Shown here: positions 1 through 10,790 of the stretch, one piece after another
How positions within the stretch are numbered: position 1 is the stretch's first letter
Layout: each line of letters starts with the position of its first letter
Source of the DNA: Monomorium pharaonis
Taxonomy: Eukaryota > Arthropoda > Insecta > Hymenoptera > Formicidae
Direction: 5' to 3'
Length of the DNA: 64,000 bases
NCBI RefSeq assembly: GCF_013373865.1
Contig: NC_050473.1
Span: 20,003,597 to 20,067,596, forward strand
Program-made: the position numbers and the translations under genes
Notes under the pieces: generated by a model
What the model was told of the DNA's origin: nothing
Database searches by the model: none
What the model saw: only the letters and a program-made list of their open reading frames with translations

Positions 1-418
1 TATCATGATTAATCACGTGAAGTTATTGTTAAAAATGTTAATAACAAATTTTGCAATAAACATTTTTTTACCAAAATATAACTAAATTTTATAATTTTGT
101 AATTACAACAAAGATTTAATATTGAATTTTAATGTGATTTTAAAGCGATATTTAAAACTTACAACATTTAAATTACGAACAATTTAGAGGACATGCACAA
201 ATATCAAAAATTAAGAAAATAATTATGTAAATATAAATTTGTCTTTATTACGCTATTATAGTATAAGGCATTAACACGTATTATAGTACACATTATATAT
301 AAAAACCTGCAAAAGCCATAAAGAGACTAATATACTTTTTATCCTAAGAACGATATGAATTTTAGAGGTAAACATTTAAGCGGCTTTGATTACTCTGTTG
401 TAAATAGTGTTTACATAT
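1..418. other. AT-rich flank without recognisable gene
   Basis: AT-rich sequence with no open frame or repeat that I could interpret. It lies downstream of the nuclease relic on the minus strand and may hold the 3' end of that retroelement, but no poly-A tail or target-site duplication is visible. Confidence 0.4.
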
Positions 419-688
419 TTAGTCTTTTTGTAAATTGACAGTGTTAAGATTCCTTTTATAAAGAACATTTCCGCCATCTCTTTTTTCTTTGTTCTTTTCA
501 CAATGTAAAACTTGGGGCGATTGCCAATCGAATTCATGATTCATTATTAACCGGTGTTTATTGACTTTAGAGGGGCCACTTTTATGTTTCTTTGTATCAT
601 TCATGTGTTCTTTTAAGCGCGTTTTCAGATAATGTTTTGTTTGTTTAATATATATATTGTCAACTGTAAAATTGTTTATCTCTTTGCT
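419..688 (-). pseudogene. Penelope-like element GIY-YIG nuclease domain, C-terminal remnant
   Basis: The minus-strand frame runs open from a stop at 689-691 to the TAA at 419-421, about 89 codons. Seen in the sequence: NIYIKQTKHYLKTRLKEHMND-like segments (read in pieces as NIYIKQTK, then YLKTRLKEH), then HRLIMNHEFDW, then a lysine-rich tail ending NLQKD. In GIY-YIG domains of Penelope-like retroelements the same order occurs: Y-[IV]-G-Q-T-K, LKTR.KEH, then HRL...H.FDW and a short tail ending NLQ/NKQ-D. Here the glycine of YIG is replaced by lysine. No reverse transcriptase is evident upstream between 692 and 2600. I infer a 5'-truncated, dead copy. An internal ATG at 602-604 could start a short peptide, but nothing supports expression. 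The family call is by motif memory, so clade is uncertain. Confidence 0.7.
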
Positions 689-691
689 TTA

Positions 692-1164
692 ATTACTGGC
701 GACAATAAGTTATTTCAATTCTTTGGTCAATAAAAATGAATTGAAAATATTGGTCCTCATCTTGTTGACTAGTTTTAATAGAATAATTTAATGGAATTGA
801 AATTCTTTTTCAATTTGCATACTTGCAGAAACATACAGATTGCATCCTTTTCAGAGACGTGCAGAGAAACTGGAAAGTACGTGTTCTACTAATTTATGTA
901 TGCGATAGCGCAACACAGTTTATAAACAAATATGCATTTCAGAACAGTCGACGCGGAGCGTCTTTATGACAAGAACCGACATTGCTGATTTGTTACACTC
1001 AGACAACTGGTTCGTTAAAAATTAAATGCGTAAATAGTTACAAACAGTTCTTTAAGATCTACTATTACTTGATGAAAGTGAACGATAATGCACAAAAAAA
1101 AAAAATTATGATTGAATTAACAACAATAACATGTTTGATTAAGTAAATTTTGATAAAAATAAAT

Positions 1165-1214
<50 letters not shown>

Positions 1215-2640
1215 AGAGAATTTCTAATTATTATAATCAAATATTTTAGTATGTAACTAGAATATTTAAATATCATAAGGATTTGGTTTTGGATGTATAA
1301 AACTTTTTGTATGTATTTAGCAATACACAATGTTATAAGATTTTTCACCGTTATTCTAATAAAATAATGTTAAATTCCTAAAAATTAGTAAAAAAACAAG
1401 TAAGATATATCTTGGTAGCATTTTTCTATACAGAAATTATTTTAAGAATCTGATAATTTTTAGAAAAATTCTGATTTGTTTTTAACAGATATATTAGTTG
1501 AATCTATCGGATTTCCAATTTATGCAATCAGATTTTTTCCCATGTGGTCGTAGTTAGGATGAATGCAATTAAATTTATCTGGTTGTTTCACAATGCAAGT
1601 AATCAAATTTATCTGCTTATTTTAATAAAAATTATGACCCGTTTATTTCAACTCAACCTTTTTTTTTCTCTTTTCCAGTGATCGTGTCTTTTTAAAAATT
1701 ACTAAAATGGAATTTTTATTGACTGTCAGTTTTTCAACACGTGTTAATACGAAAATTTATATAGGATATTTTACAGACCCGACACATATACAGTATTCTA
1801 AAATATCTCTCATATAAAGATTTTTTTTGCAAACCAGTATTGTCTTTCAACTTATCAGATAGATCTAATTTTAATGAGAACATGATGTGAATTGGGGAAA
1901 GATGCTAAATGTAATTTTTTTTTGAAATAATTTTATTAAGTTATAAAATTAAGCTATGAAAAATTAATGTAATATTCTCAAGTTTATTTATGCATACAAT
2001 AATTAAGGTAAAATTCCTATATCCTATATTTTTGGAAGAAAATGATTAAGTTCAAGCAATCATACAACATGGATAAGTTGTTATTTATGAAGAAAGATGT
2101 CATAATTATTTAAATAGTGTGACGTGATAGACACTTTTGTATATGTTTTTCCTCTACACAGATTATGAAACTTAAATTATAAAAACACAAAAAAATAAAA
2201 TCTAAATTGGAAAATTTGAAAAGCATTAATTAAAAAATACTTTTATATTTTTATTGGTATAAACAGCATTTTACACATGCACAAATTTAAAACATTTAAA
2301 ATTATTTAAAGCATTCAAAATTTGAATTTAACGTATAAATTTTAATTTTAAGAGGAAATTTGCCATAGTTTGCTTTTGAACAAAATTTCTTGAACAAAAG
2401 CTAAAAATAAAACTTTGTAAGACACAATTGTAAACTAGAAAGTGTCTTCTATCAGATGGTAGAGTTTTATAATACTATTTTTGTAATCTTTGCTGATTCT
2501 TATTAGTAGTATTGAAATTTTTCTATGTAGCCCATTGCTTATATACACCATCAGATCAGCCAATCTATGATTCATGAAGAAACTACAATTAAAGTGGCTT
2601 CCTAACTCGACATCTTCCCCAACATACTTTACATATTACC
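692..2640. other. AT-rich region, no gene recognised
   Basis: Long AT-rich stretch with no coding signal. It holds the AG microsatellite at 1167-1211 and scattered poly-A and poly-T runs. No inverted repeat or transposon terminus was recognised. Confidence 0.4.
1167..1211. repeat. (AG)n microsatellite
   Basis: Uninterrupted AG dinucleotide repeat of about 45 bases in AT-rich sequence. A short minus-strand open frame rich in Leu-Ser crosses it and is an artefact of the repeat. Confidence 0.95.
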
Positions 2641-3610
2641 TGTATAATTTGTGGAGAAGCAAAAAAAGGCGGCTCGATTGAGCGCGCGAGCAAACCATGG
2701 AATTTCATTTCAAGCGTGTACGGAATTTACGCGGCACGACCGTGATGCATATTCTCGTATACATACGTACGGGAATGTAGGTTTGCATAACATTGCGCAT
2801 TAAACGACTCTGAAATTGCCTGCGGATTAACGCGGAGATAACGACCCTATTCGCGACTTAATCCGCAAAATGTCTTATAACTGCGATAACTTCTCGCGAC
2901 GTCGTCGTATTTATCGCAGCCAGTCGCGCGCGCCCTCGGATTCTCTCCCTCACGTGAAAAACACCCAGTAAACAGAGTTTAGGGCAGCTCGTTTTTCGCG
3001 TAACGGGTTTTCCCCGGGGAAAATGGCTTCCTTAAGCGCGTTATGCTGTAATTTCGCAGCAACGTTTTCATCCTTATTCCCATCTCTCGCGACATTTCGC
3101 GCGGGGCGCGAGAGGAGCGGCTACGACGACGTCCAGATTATCCGTAAGCTATTTATTTACCCTCACGAGGTGGAAAATTCATGGATGGACGTGCGCGCGC
3201 GCGATTACCCTGCTGTCGATTCTTTCCGTCTACCTACTACCTGCCCCGTGAGTTACCTGGCGCTCGGTGAAATTGAATCCGCGTAATTAACTGCGAAGAA
3301 TCGGCGGCGGTGGCGGTTCGCCGAAGCTCATCAGCCGGAGCCTCCCTCGTTGGCGCACCTTGTTAGCGGCCGCAACGAAAACACGGTAGGGCGTGTTATT
3401 AACACGACGGATTTACGGACATTCTGGAAATATTGTCCTTGTCGATATCCGTCGGAAGTGCATTTTCCCGATGAGCTCGCTCATTCGGGACTTTTTGCTT
3501 CGCCGGCGGAGTAGAAATTGCTACGAGCTCGGTTTCCCCATCCGGAAATAAAAAGATCGCTCGCGAACACGGTGACATACCCGGTGTCGCGAAATAGTAT
3601 GTGCGATCGC

Positions 3611-3644
<34 letters not shown>

Positions 3645-3800
3645 TTGTGTGACACGGCGGAGGCGGTAACAGGTGGGGCAATGCGGCAAAAATCGTTGGC
3701 GCGATTCCAAAAGGCGGTTTTTGCGTCCGTCCCCTTTTCGCTGCCAAAAATGATTACACGGCCGAAGGGAGAGATATCGGCCTCGCTCGTTACATCTAAG
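2640..3800. other. CpG-rich patch with (GT)n tract
   Basis: GC- and CpG-rich island between AT-rich flanks, with many CGCG tetramers. Several overlapping open frames exist on both strands. None shows a domain, and the ones near 3610 are created by the GT tract at 3613-3642. It could be a regulatory region or an untranslated exon; the sequence alone does not say. Confidence 0.35.
3613..3642. repeat. (GT)n microsatellite
   Basis: Uninterrupted GT repeat of about 30 bases. It explains Thr-His and Cys-Val runs in the overlapping frames. Confidence 0.95.
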
Positions 3801-4600
3801 CTCATTCTTAATTATCGTTTATCGGGATCTGGCAATCCGTTGCCTGAGTAAAAAGAATCTTGCCAGTTCTTTGCGGTAATTTTTTTTTTACGTGTAGTAA
3901 ATACTAACATCCTGTGTCACATGCTATGTTACAGGTAAACGTAAAATCTCCATTTCTTTTTCGTCTGTAAAAAGCTTGTCTGCAATATTATCAAGTTATA
4001 TCTCATTTGAAATAGCGTCATCTTTTAATAGTTTTATATTATTTATTCTTAAATTGTCGTTAAAAATATTGTGTAGTAAACTTGTCTAGTAAACTTGAAA
4101 TAGCTATTCTTTTCACTGTTTTTGTATTTTACTCTTAATTATCGTTTATCGGAAACTGACAATCCCCGTTGCTTGAATAAGAATTTTACTAGTTCTTCGT
4201 AGTAATTATTACGTAAGTGCCAATATTTAATGTCACATGTTACTACAGCTAAACATAAAATTTACATTTTCTTAGAGGTAAAGAAGTTATCTAGAATAAG
4301 TTTGTCTAGAATATTTTGTCAAGTTATCTCATTGTCCTATAAATTTGGAATAGCTGGACTCTTTTTTTGTATTGCTCATTTCTAATTATTATTTATTGGA
4401 ATCTCTTGGCTGAATAATAAAAATTTTACTGTACAGAGTACCTCGCAGTGATTGTTACGTCAACACCAATTTAAAATATCGTATGTCATACTTTATTATA
4501 AATAAACGTAATATTTCCATTTTTTTTCCATCTGTAAGAAGCCCGCAATGTTGTCTGAAATACTACCAAGTTATCTTATTTATCTTGTGAATTTATATTA
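3801..4600. repeat. Three degenerate tandem copies of a ~245-bp unit
   Basis: Three copies start at about 3801, 4132 and 4375. Each opens with a CTCWTTMTTAATTATYRTTTAT-like segment, continues with a GGMAATC / TTGCYTGA-type segment, then CAGTTCTT-like and ACGT-containing stretches, an AACRTAAAAT-like stretch, TCTGTAA-like sequence, and closes with AAGTTAT followed by CTCATT. Spacing is 331 and 243 bases; the first copy is longer because a GAAATAGC...CTTTT segment is repeated near 4010 and 4100. The copies have diverged substantially, so this is an old tandem triplication rather than a young satellite. No coding sense is preserved. It adjoins the CpG-rich patch ending near 3800. Confidence 0.7.
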
Positions 4601-4739
4601 ATATTTTTGTAACGTCAAATCGTTAATAAAGACAAAGATTGCAATAATTTTTAATAACTGGAACGAGTTTTGATAGAACAGAAGGAAAGTCTAATGCAAT
4701 TAACGATATTATGTATAAATAGCATTGCTGTAATCGTCC

Positions 4740-5300
4740 AACGCGGCTCTTTGAGGAAATATCCCGGGGTAAATTACAAAATCTTCGTAGGTGAGATAAA
4801 TCAAGCTGTGTGATTAACTCATGCACTCAATAAATTTGCGGCGATAATTACGAGGCGGCTGGGGGATGGGTTCGTCAAAGGAATCGTTCGTGGCCGAATT
4901 GATACAGGAAATGTTACCGCATCGATACAAAGAGGGAAAGCGTGCGCCGCCCGCTCGATCATACACTGCCAGCCCACCACCACGGCGGGCGGCGGCTTTG
5001 CTCTGTCAGTCGCGCGATTTGCATGTAGAGTACGAATGGAGCTCGGCAGATGAGTATACGACCGTTCGTGCATCTGCATACGATTACGGGGCTACGTGTT
5101 GCTCTAACTGTCGACAACATTGCGGGCGTCTGCTTACCGTTTGTGCGTCATTCCGAAAACCGTCAGTTATTAAACACACTCCGGAATGCCAGCCCTCGGA
5201 TGTTCTCAGAACGGAATGCCGGCGATGCTGCGAGATTCCCTCTTTTCGTCCGAATAACCCGAATTCAGAAACGCATTTTTCTCTTATTTTTCACATTTTA
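4740..5300. other. CpG-rich patch without recognised gene
   Basis: GC-rich patch. The longest open frame in the window (4866-5459, plus, 197 codons) begins here, but it runs from GC-rich into AT-rich sequence without change of frame use, is overlapped by other open frames and shows no domain. I treat it as chance. Confidence 0.3.
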
Positions 5301-6060
5301 ATGAATAATTTTGTTCTTCAATTATATCTTCCTTTTCAAACTTTTAATTTAAATTGTGTCAGAGCTTCTACACGCAGCGAAATATTTATTCTACTGCCAG
5401 AAAAGCAATTACTTAATTCACGTTTTTTTTTAATAATAAGTGACGGTTATTTTCACTAAAGAATTTTTTTTGATAATAGTCTTAAAATATATTTGTCACA
5501 ATTATGTTTTAGAAAAACTTATTATCATATATTTGAAAAATATATCATATATTCGAAAAATATAATATAAAATTGAATTGAAGAAAAGTTAGAGAGAGAG
5601 TAATAACTAAATCAAATCTTTATTTTAACTTAATATTCTCAATTAAAGTATTAAATTACTAAGTTTTAGAATAAATTTGTTACTTATGACAAACTTACGA
5701 TAAATTTGCGGATATATAAACTTATAAATTATTAAAAATAAATGATGCTTATTTAATTCAAGTACATATTTTTCTTCGTGTACACCGAAGTTTATTTTAA
5801 GTAAAGCTTACTTGTTCCAAGTAAATGATGAATGTATTTTAAGGCTATTCATCAAGGAGACATTCTTTGCAAAGGTAACCGTTCCTTAACCGTTAAAAGA
5901 AGAAAACTAAAAAATGAGAAACGCTGCTTTTTTCAGCGTTAGAAAGAATTCTTCTGCATGTGTGTAGTAGAGTAAAGTTGAAATTCTTGACCGCTTCTTC
6001 GTGAACGTCATAATCAGGGAAATTAACCGATATTATCTCTTAGTCGGCGAGAAAAAACAC
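5300..6060. other. AT-rich region with short tandem repeat
   Basis: No gene seen. At 5522-5571 a 19-20-base AT-rich unit containing ATATATCATATATT is repeated about two and a half times. Confidence 0.4.
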
Positions 6061-6562
6061 GTTACGTCCCGCGGACTAAATTGAATTACTTAATTCAACG
6101 GCCGGGTTTTGCTGCATAATGCAGTTGTCGATTCAGTGCACGTATTAGTAACTCCCAGCGGTTCTCTAGGCGAATTCTGCATAGGCAATAGTTAATGCCG
6201 CAACAGTGGATCAGCCGACGATTGCGCTTTTCTGTTTGCGCTCGCATTACGTTGCGTATATATATACATACTAATAGCTCGCGTGCGATTTTGTAGCCGG
6301 GTGCGTCAGCGTTTCGCGAATCCGTGCCACGTCGAGCATCGCGCGATAGAACCGCGCGACAAATATCAGCGAAAAGCTCTCCGCGATAAGTGAGAAAGTG
6401 TGTTCGCGGGATATCAAATACGCGTGTATCCCGCAGCGCGATGCGAGGAGCGACCCGCGATGGCACGTCTTTTTTGTCTTTTTAATGCGCTTTGTCGCCA
6501 ATGCGTGTTCACTGTGCATTATATCAATCGTATAAATAATGCAGCTTTGTACTCCCGATACG

Positions 6563-6570
6563 GTATGCGT
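6563..6570 (+). repeat. Candidate 8-bp target-site duplication, left copy
   Basis: GTATGCGT lies just outside the left inverted arm; GTATGCGC lies at 7340-7347 just outside the right arm, matching at 7 of 8 positions. P-family elements make 8-bp duplications. A 7-of-8 match within some 15 bases of the arm edges could also arise by chance. Confidence 0.4.
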
Positions 6571-6743
6571 CACGGAGTAAGAGTAAAGAGTACGATCTCC
6601 GTGAAACAAAAGTGGCCCTGTTTCGAGACACTAATTGGAAGGATGTCCGCTGAAGGAATGGATTCATAGCCATGGCTGTCATTTGCAATAATTAACCTTA
6701 CCTGATTAGTCTGGCTGTATCTCAGTTTGTTTATCTGTATTAA

Positions 6744-7124
6744 TCAAATATTGTAAAATGTTGGATACGTGGATGTACTACAAAGGATAGAAAAAAGATG
6801 CTTCTAAATAAAAGAAAAAGCCTTTTTACGGGTTGCACGGAAAAAATGTTCAATAATTGGGGTGACAGTGAAATTGCTGCAAGAGGTATTAATACTTTTA
6901 GCAAAACAAGTCGCATCTGTGAGTTACATTTTCAGAAAGATGACATTATCAAAGAAGATATCTTTCATATGGCAGACGGTACAACTATTACGGCGCAACG
7001 TAAGGTACCAAAGTTGAAAGGAAATGCTGTTCCATCTATTTTTCCACCAGTGGTTATGTACTGTAATGTATTGAGCCCCATTAATAAGGAGAAACACAAG
7101 TATTATAATACTTTAACAAAATAA
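6744..7124 (+). pseudogene. THAP-type C2CH zinc finger fragment
   Basis: Frame open from the TAA at 6741-6743 to the TAA at 7122-7124. Seen: Cys (6759) - 4 residues - Cys (6774), then 47 residues to C-E-L-H (about 6919-6930), a tryptophan in MFNNW between them, and the closing VPKLKGNAVPSIF segment. This fits the THAP signature C-x2-4-C-x35-50-C-x2-H with its invariant Trp and AVPTIF-like end. The usual His-x-Phe-Pro is degraded to an SLF-T segment. The first ATG in frame (6798) lies after the first cysteine pair, so a functional product would need an upstream start or spliced exon, which I do not see. Only about 45 residues follow the domain before the stop, with no transposase region. THAP domains bind DNA in P-element transposase and in host THAP proteins. 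I call it a relic, or possibly a domain-only product. Confidence 0.65.
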
Positions 7125-7166
7125 GTTGCATCTGTGGGTTGTAGTTTTCAGAACGATGACGTTATT
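7094..7166 (+). repeat. Partial second copy of the THAP CxxH segment
   Basis: Sequence here repeats 6876-6953: both have a TATTAATACTTT-like start, ACAAAAYAAGTYGCATCTGTG-like core and TTTTCAGAA.GATGAC end. The second copy has a stop in place of a sense codon, and its CELH is changed to CSFQ. It begins inside the last codons of the THAP frame, so it is a later tandem duplication within the element. Confidence 0.7.
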
Positions 7167-7211
7167 TCTCCCTCTTTCTCTCTCTTTCTCTCTATCCCTC
7201 TCTCTCTCTCT
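7165..7211. repeat. CT-rich low-complexity tract
   Basis: Imperfect CT repeat between the THAP duplicate and the right inverted arm. Confidence 0.85.
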
Positions 7212-7347
7212 TTATATATGGCGACCATGGCTATGAATCCATTCCTTTTAGCGGATTTCTTCCCAATTAGGGTCTAAAAACGGGGTTGCTTTTGCTATTC
7301 GCACGCTATGAAGATCGTACTCATCCTTACTCTTATTCTGTATGCGC

Positions 7348-8140
7348 TTGCAAGACTGAGATCTTTTTCTATTTTCTTCCAACCGCAAGACAAGGGATTG
7401 TTTTTCAGAGTAAACGGTATTCTGCAGAGTTTATTTTTCGCGCTCAATATTTCTATGTGCGTCGATAATCACGTGATTATACTAAAAAATAACTTAGATA
7501 TAATTTGTATTTTTATTTTTAAAAAATAAGAAAGAATGATAAATTTAACTCATAACACGTTTTAGTTAAATAGCGTCTTTTTAAGTATTAAAAAATTTAA
7601 ATTATACAAGTTATTATAAAACGAAATTATCATACAGCTAGTATAAAACGCAATATGAGATAAAATATAATATATAAAAAGCTAAAGTAAAAATTATAAA
7701 AACTGAAGTTACTAAGAGAAAAATAACAGCAAGAGAGAGATATTAACTTTTATTTAATATTTCAAGTACCTTCGTGAGACAATTATTACAAAAAAAAAAG
7801 AAAACAAATTTTTTTATTTGCCAGCCCAGGCGAATTATTTCAGCAACTTATAACAGTATTGATCATATTGATGCATATAAATATTATCTAAATATTTCAG
7901 ATTATTGAACGTCACAATTTTTCTCGAAAATAATTGACATGACACGTTTTCGGTTAAGCGAAGTCAATTGAATTTTAATTAACTTTTTATTTCTCTCAAT
8001 GTGGAATTTGAAATGACAAGAAATCAATTAGCTGTAATTTCACTTTAGTTAATACTTCTGTTCAAGCACGTGAGATTTAAATTATTTAGTTATCACAAGC
8101 TTATCACTTATAAATATCGAGCGTGTAAGTTTGTCGACAT
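7348..8140. other. AT-rich region, no gene recognised
   Basis: AT-rich sequence downstream of the THAP element. Short open frames carry no motif. Confidence 0.4.
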
Positions 8141-9165
8141 TTTAATTCGCGTATTACATGATTTTATTCAGTTGATAATCGACAGAACCCAAGCGCGGCG
8201 GGGCTCGCGTTCGGAATGTAATTACAGACAACGTTGTTTCATGTCAGATGTCGGTTGCCACTCACAATTTAATTTATGAAACATGACGGCGCGCGATTTA
8301 GGTTGACCTGTGCATCCGTACTATAAATAATTTTCGCGAATACGCATAAACGTTCCCTCCCGATCTCGACGCTGCCATCGGCAAAAATTTTGCGCGCTAA
8401 TTACGCCCGATTATTATTTTACTTTTCGTTTACGCAAAACGGTGCATTGTGCCGTTATTTATGACGCGGGCTGTTGGTGGAGTACGTTTAAATTTGGTCG
8501 ATTCCTATTAATTTTCTCCTTTGTTCGTACTGATGTTACCGATGAATTATTTACTATCCATTAACCAGTTCAATCAGTTCTATCAATTTCAATTGTGTTG
8601 GGAATAACTGGTTTATTGGATATATGACCCTTCTACACGCTATTTCCCGCCTCCTCCCCTCACCCCCTGCCTGCTCTGAATACATATTTGTAAAGTGCCG
8701 CAATTAAATCAGACGCTCTAATATATATAATATATAAACAAATAGTACAGAATCGTGAAACGCTCCGAGGAGTAGGAGCAGTAATTTTTAGTTTAGTTTG
8801 GCTTTTCTCTCTGAGAGAAACGGAACGCGGCACGTATCGCATGTGACAGCACGTTAATATGAATGAACAGCGGGGACAGCGGGAGATCCGTAGGCTCGCC
8901 TCTCTTTATGCAGATATGCGGGATATGAAGTTTTAATTAAGGGAATTTATGAGTTGCGCCACCATGTTTAACGATGTCATGCGAAGTTGCCTCTCGCCCC
9001 GCCTCTCCCCCCCATCACCCTCACCGCAGTCGTACCTCTCGTTTTGTTCCTCTTCTTCAGCTTCCCACTGCGATCTCAGATGTTCAACTCGTATCATCGC
9101 AAACGTCCATGCCCTTCCGACATCCGTTGAAGCAATAATTTGCACAACTTTCATAAGGTAATGAA
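8140..9165. other. CpG-rich patch, no gene recognised
   Basis: GC-rich patch with C-rich and CT-rich stretches (8641-8680 and 9001-9060). Open frames on both strands are short and compositionally biased. Confidence 0.35.
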
Positions 9166-9214
9166 TATCAATGATTATTTGTATGATGAATATTGCATTG
9201 AAAATTAAATTTAT

Positions 9215-9390
9215 TACGCGGAGAGAATTTTCTCTTAAAATTTACCTTTAAAATTTGTGGGATAATGTGTGACCTCGAGGAATTTTACTATACTTTTTAG
9301 TAAAATTTACTAAAAGGGGATAGGTCACACATTATTCTACAATTATCAGATTTTGAGGATAAATTTTAAGAGAAAATTCTCTCCGTGTAC
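9215..9390. mobile_element. TA-flanked fold-back MITE, copy 1
   Basis: Arms 9215-9274 and 9325-9390 are inverted copies: each end reads C-x-CGGAGAGAATTTTCTCTT followed by AAAATTTA and, deeper, a shared ATAATGTGTGACCT. A TA dinucleotide flanks both ends. The middle is AT-rich. The full length is about 176 bases. The same termini occur at 21604-21875, so this is a mobile family rather than a chance palindrome. TA flanks suggest mobilisation by a Tc1/mariner-type transposase; that is inference. Confidence 0.75.
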
Positions 9391-10140
9391 TAAGTTCGAA
9401 TTGTATATAAGTATTTAAATCTTATATCGTGTTATTTATCAAATAAATTAATATTCCAAAGAGCATTCTTGCTTTCACTTTGATATTTTAATACTCTCTA
9501 CAAATTTTTTCAAACGTTAGAAAAGATATTCTTAGGAATTACTTGTAAATCTGTGAGCGTGTGAAAAAAATATCGATTCATCGTTGTCATGATTTCAAGA
9601 TGAGATTATCAGAAACAAGAAATTAAAAAGAAATTGAAAAAAAAAATTGATTTTTGTGCGAAAACAGTTTTGAAAAAATACTCGATTCTTTTGTTTTTTT
9701 TTTGACAAACTTTTTCTCTGGAAAAATTGAAATTTTTATCTGATTTTTATCTGATTCAATTAATTAAAATTAAATATCAATAGTCTATTCTTTGAAATTT
9801 AAAAACGAGGAATATCTTTTTATGTAAAAGAGAAAGAATTTTATAAATATTTTATAGTTCTCAAAATTAATTTTTGCCGAAAGAAGTAATTTTTTATTCT
9901 ATTAAGCAGCACTGAAAGAGGACAAAAACATGTTATCTTCTTTGTTATTTAAAAGAACTTTACGGTATTATATTTTATGAGACATTTTTTGTGAAAAAAA
10001 AGTAAAAGGTAATTGAATCTGGCGTTTGTCTGCCAGATTTAATTTTTTTGCTGCTATTACTATAAACATGTACTATAAATAGAACTCGGCCAATTTAATT
10101 TTTCACAGTTTTGCTTTTATTTTAGCGAAACGTTAAAGAG
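9391..10140. other. AT-rich region with a small perfect hairpin
   Basis: No gene seen. At 10016-10039 AATCTGGC and GCCAGATT form a perfect 8-bp stem with an 8-base loop, followed by a T-rich run. Confidence 0.4.
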
Positions 10141-10790
10141 TTTTTCAATGGACAGTCATATGGCATGACGCTCTGACAGGACGCGGGGATATATTCTAGC
10201 TAGCATGTCGGGCGTAAGAACATGGGTCTTGGAGTGAATGTCTACGAGGCATAACAAGGATACGGACTAGAAGGAAAGTGGGCGTGAAGCAGACTTTGAT
10301 GTAGAGAGGGAGGATTTTGCGGTTGGCTTGGATAGAAGCAGGAATAATCACTGTTCTATCATGTTCTCTTTGAGCTAGATCTCGCAGAATTAAATATCAC
10401 TTTACGTTTGTTCCGTTGCGTGAATATTTTTAGACTATAAACTTTTTATATTTTATGTTTGCTAAATATATTTGGCAATTAAATATATTTTCAGTTCTTA
10501 TCAGTATTTATGAATAACTTTTCATAGGTGGGAGCGTTACTAGGCAGTACGCAGTATACGCTCTAGCGTAGGGCGCAAAATTTAGAGGGTGCTATGCAGC
10601 GATGCCAGTTTAGATGCTCACGAAGCAGGCCTGCACGAATGGTGGAAGATCTGTTGTCTCTCTTCTTTTCTAGGTAGCGCTAAAGGCAAAAATTTTTTAG
10701 TTTTTGTCTTTTCAACTTTGTATTAGGGTGTACGATCGATTTCCAGTGTAGGGACGTCTAAGTCGTAACGGCCCTAGATTCATAGATGAG
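10141..10790. other. Unassigned G-rich island, possibly transposon-derived
   Basis: Two G-rich blocks (about 10150-10340 and 10525-10780) flank an AT-rich middle. The second contains CGTAGGGCGCAAAATTTAGA, a style of sequence found near the ends of some DNA transposons and other repeats. There is no reading frame of note, and no terminal repeats were found. Confidence 0.25.

Larger units (their letters stand above)
6571..7339 (+). mobile_element. Short P-like DNA transposon carrying a THAP domain
   Basis: Two arms of about 110-125 bases, at roughly 6575-6684 and 7215-7336, are inverted copies of each other, including a 19-base perfect match (6657-6675 against 7225-7243) and a GAGTACGATCT match. 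They bracket a THAP zinc-finger reading frame (6744-7121), a partial duplicate of it, and a CT-rich stretch (7165-7211). P-element transposases start with a THAP DNA-binding domain, and P elements have terminal inverted repeats and 8-bp duplications, so a deleted P-like element is the best fit. The catalytic region is absent and the arms are longer than the classical 31 bp, so the family call is tentative. An alternative is a different THAP-bearing element or a local inverted duplication around a THAP exon. Confidence 0.55.

Noticed and set aside
4866..5459. Longest open frame, 197 codons, plus strand, with a cysteine cluster
   Set aside because: It crosses from GC-rich to AT-rich sequence, is overlapped by other frames on both strands, and has no recognisable domain or splice context.
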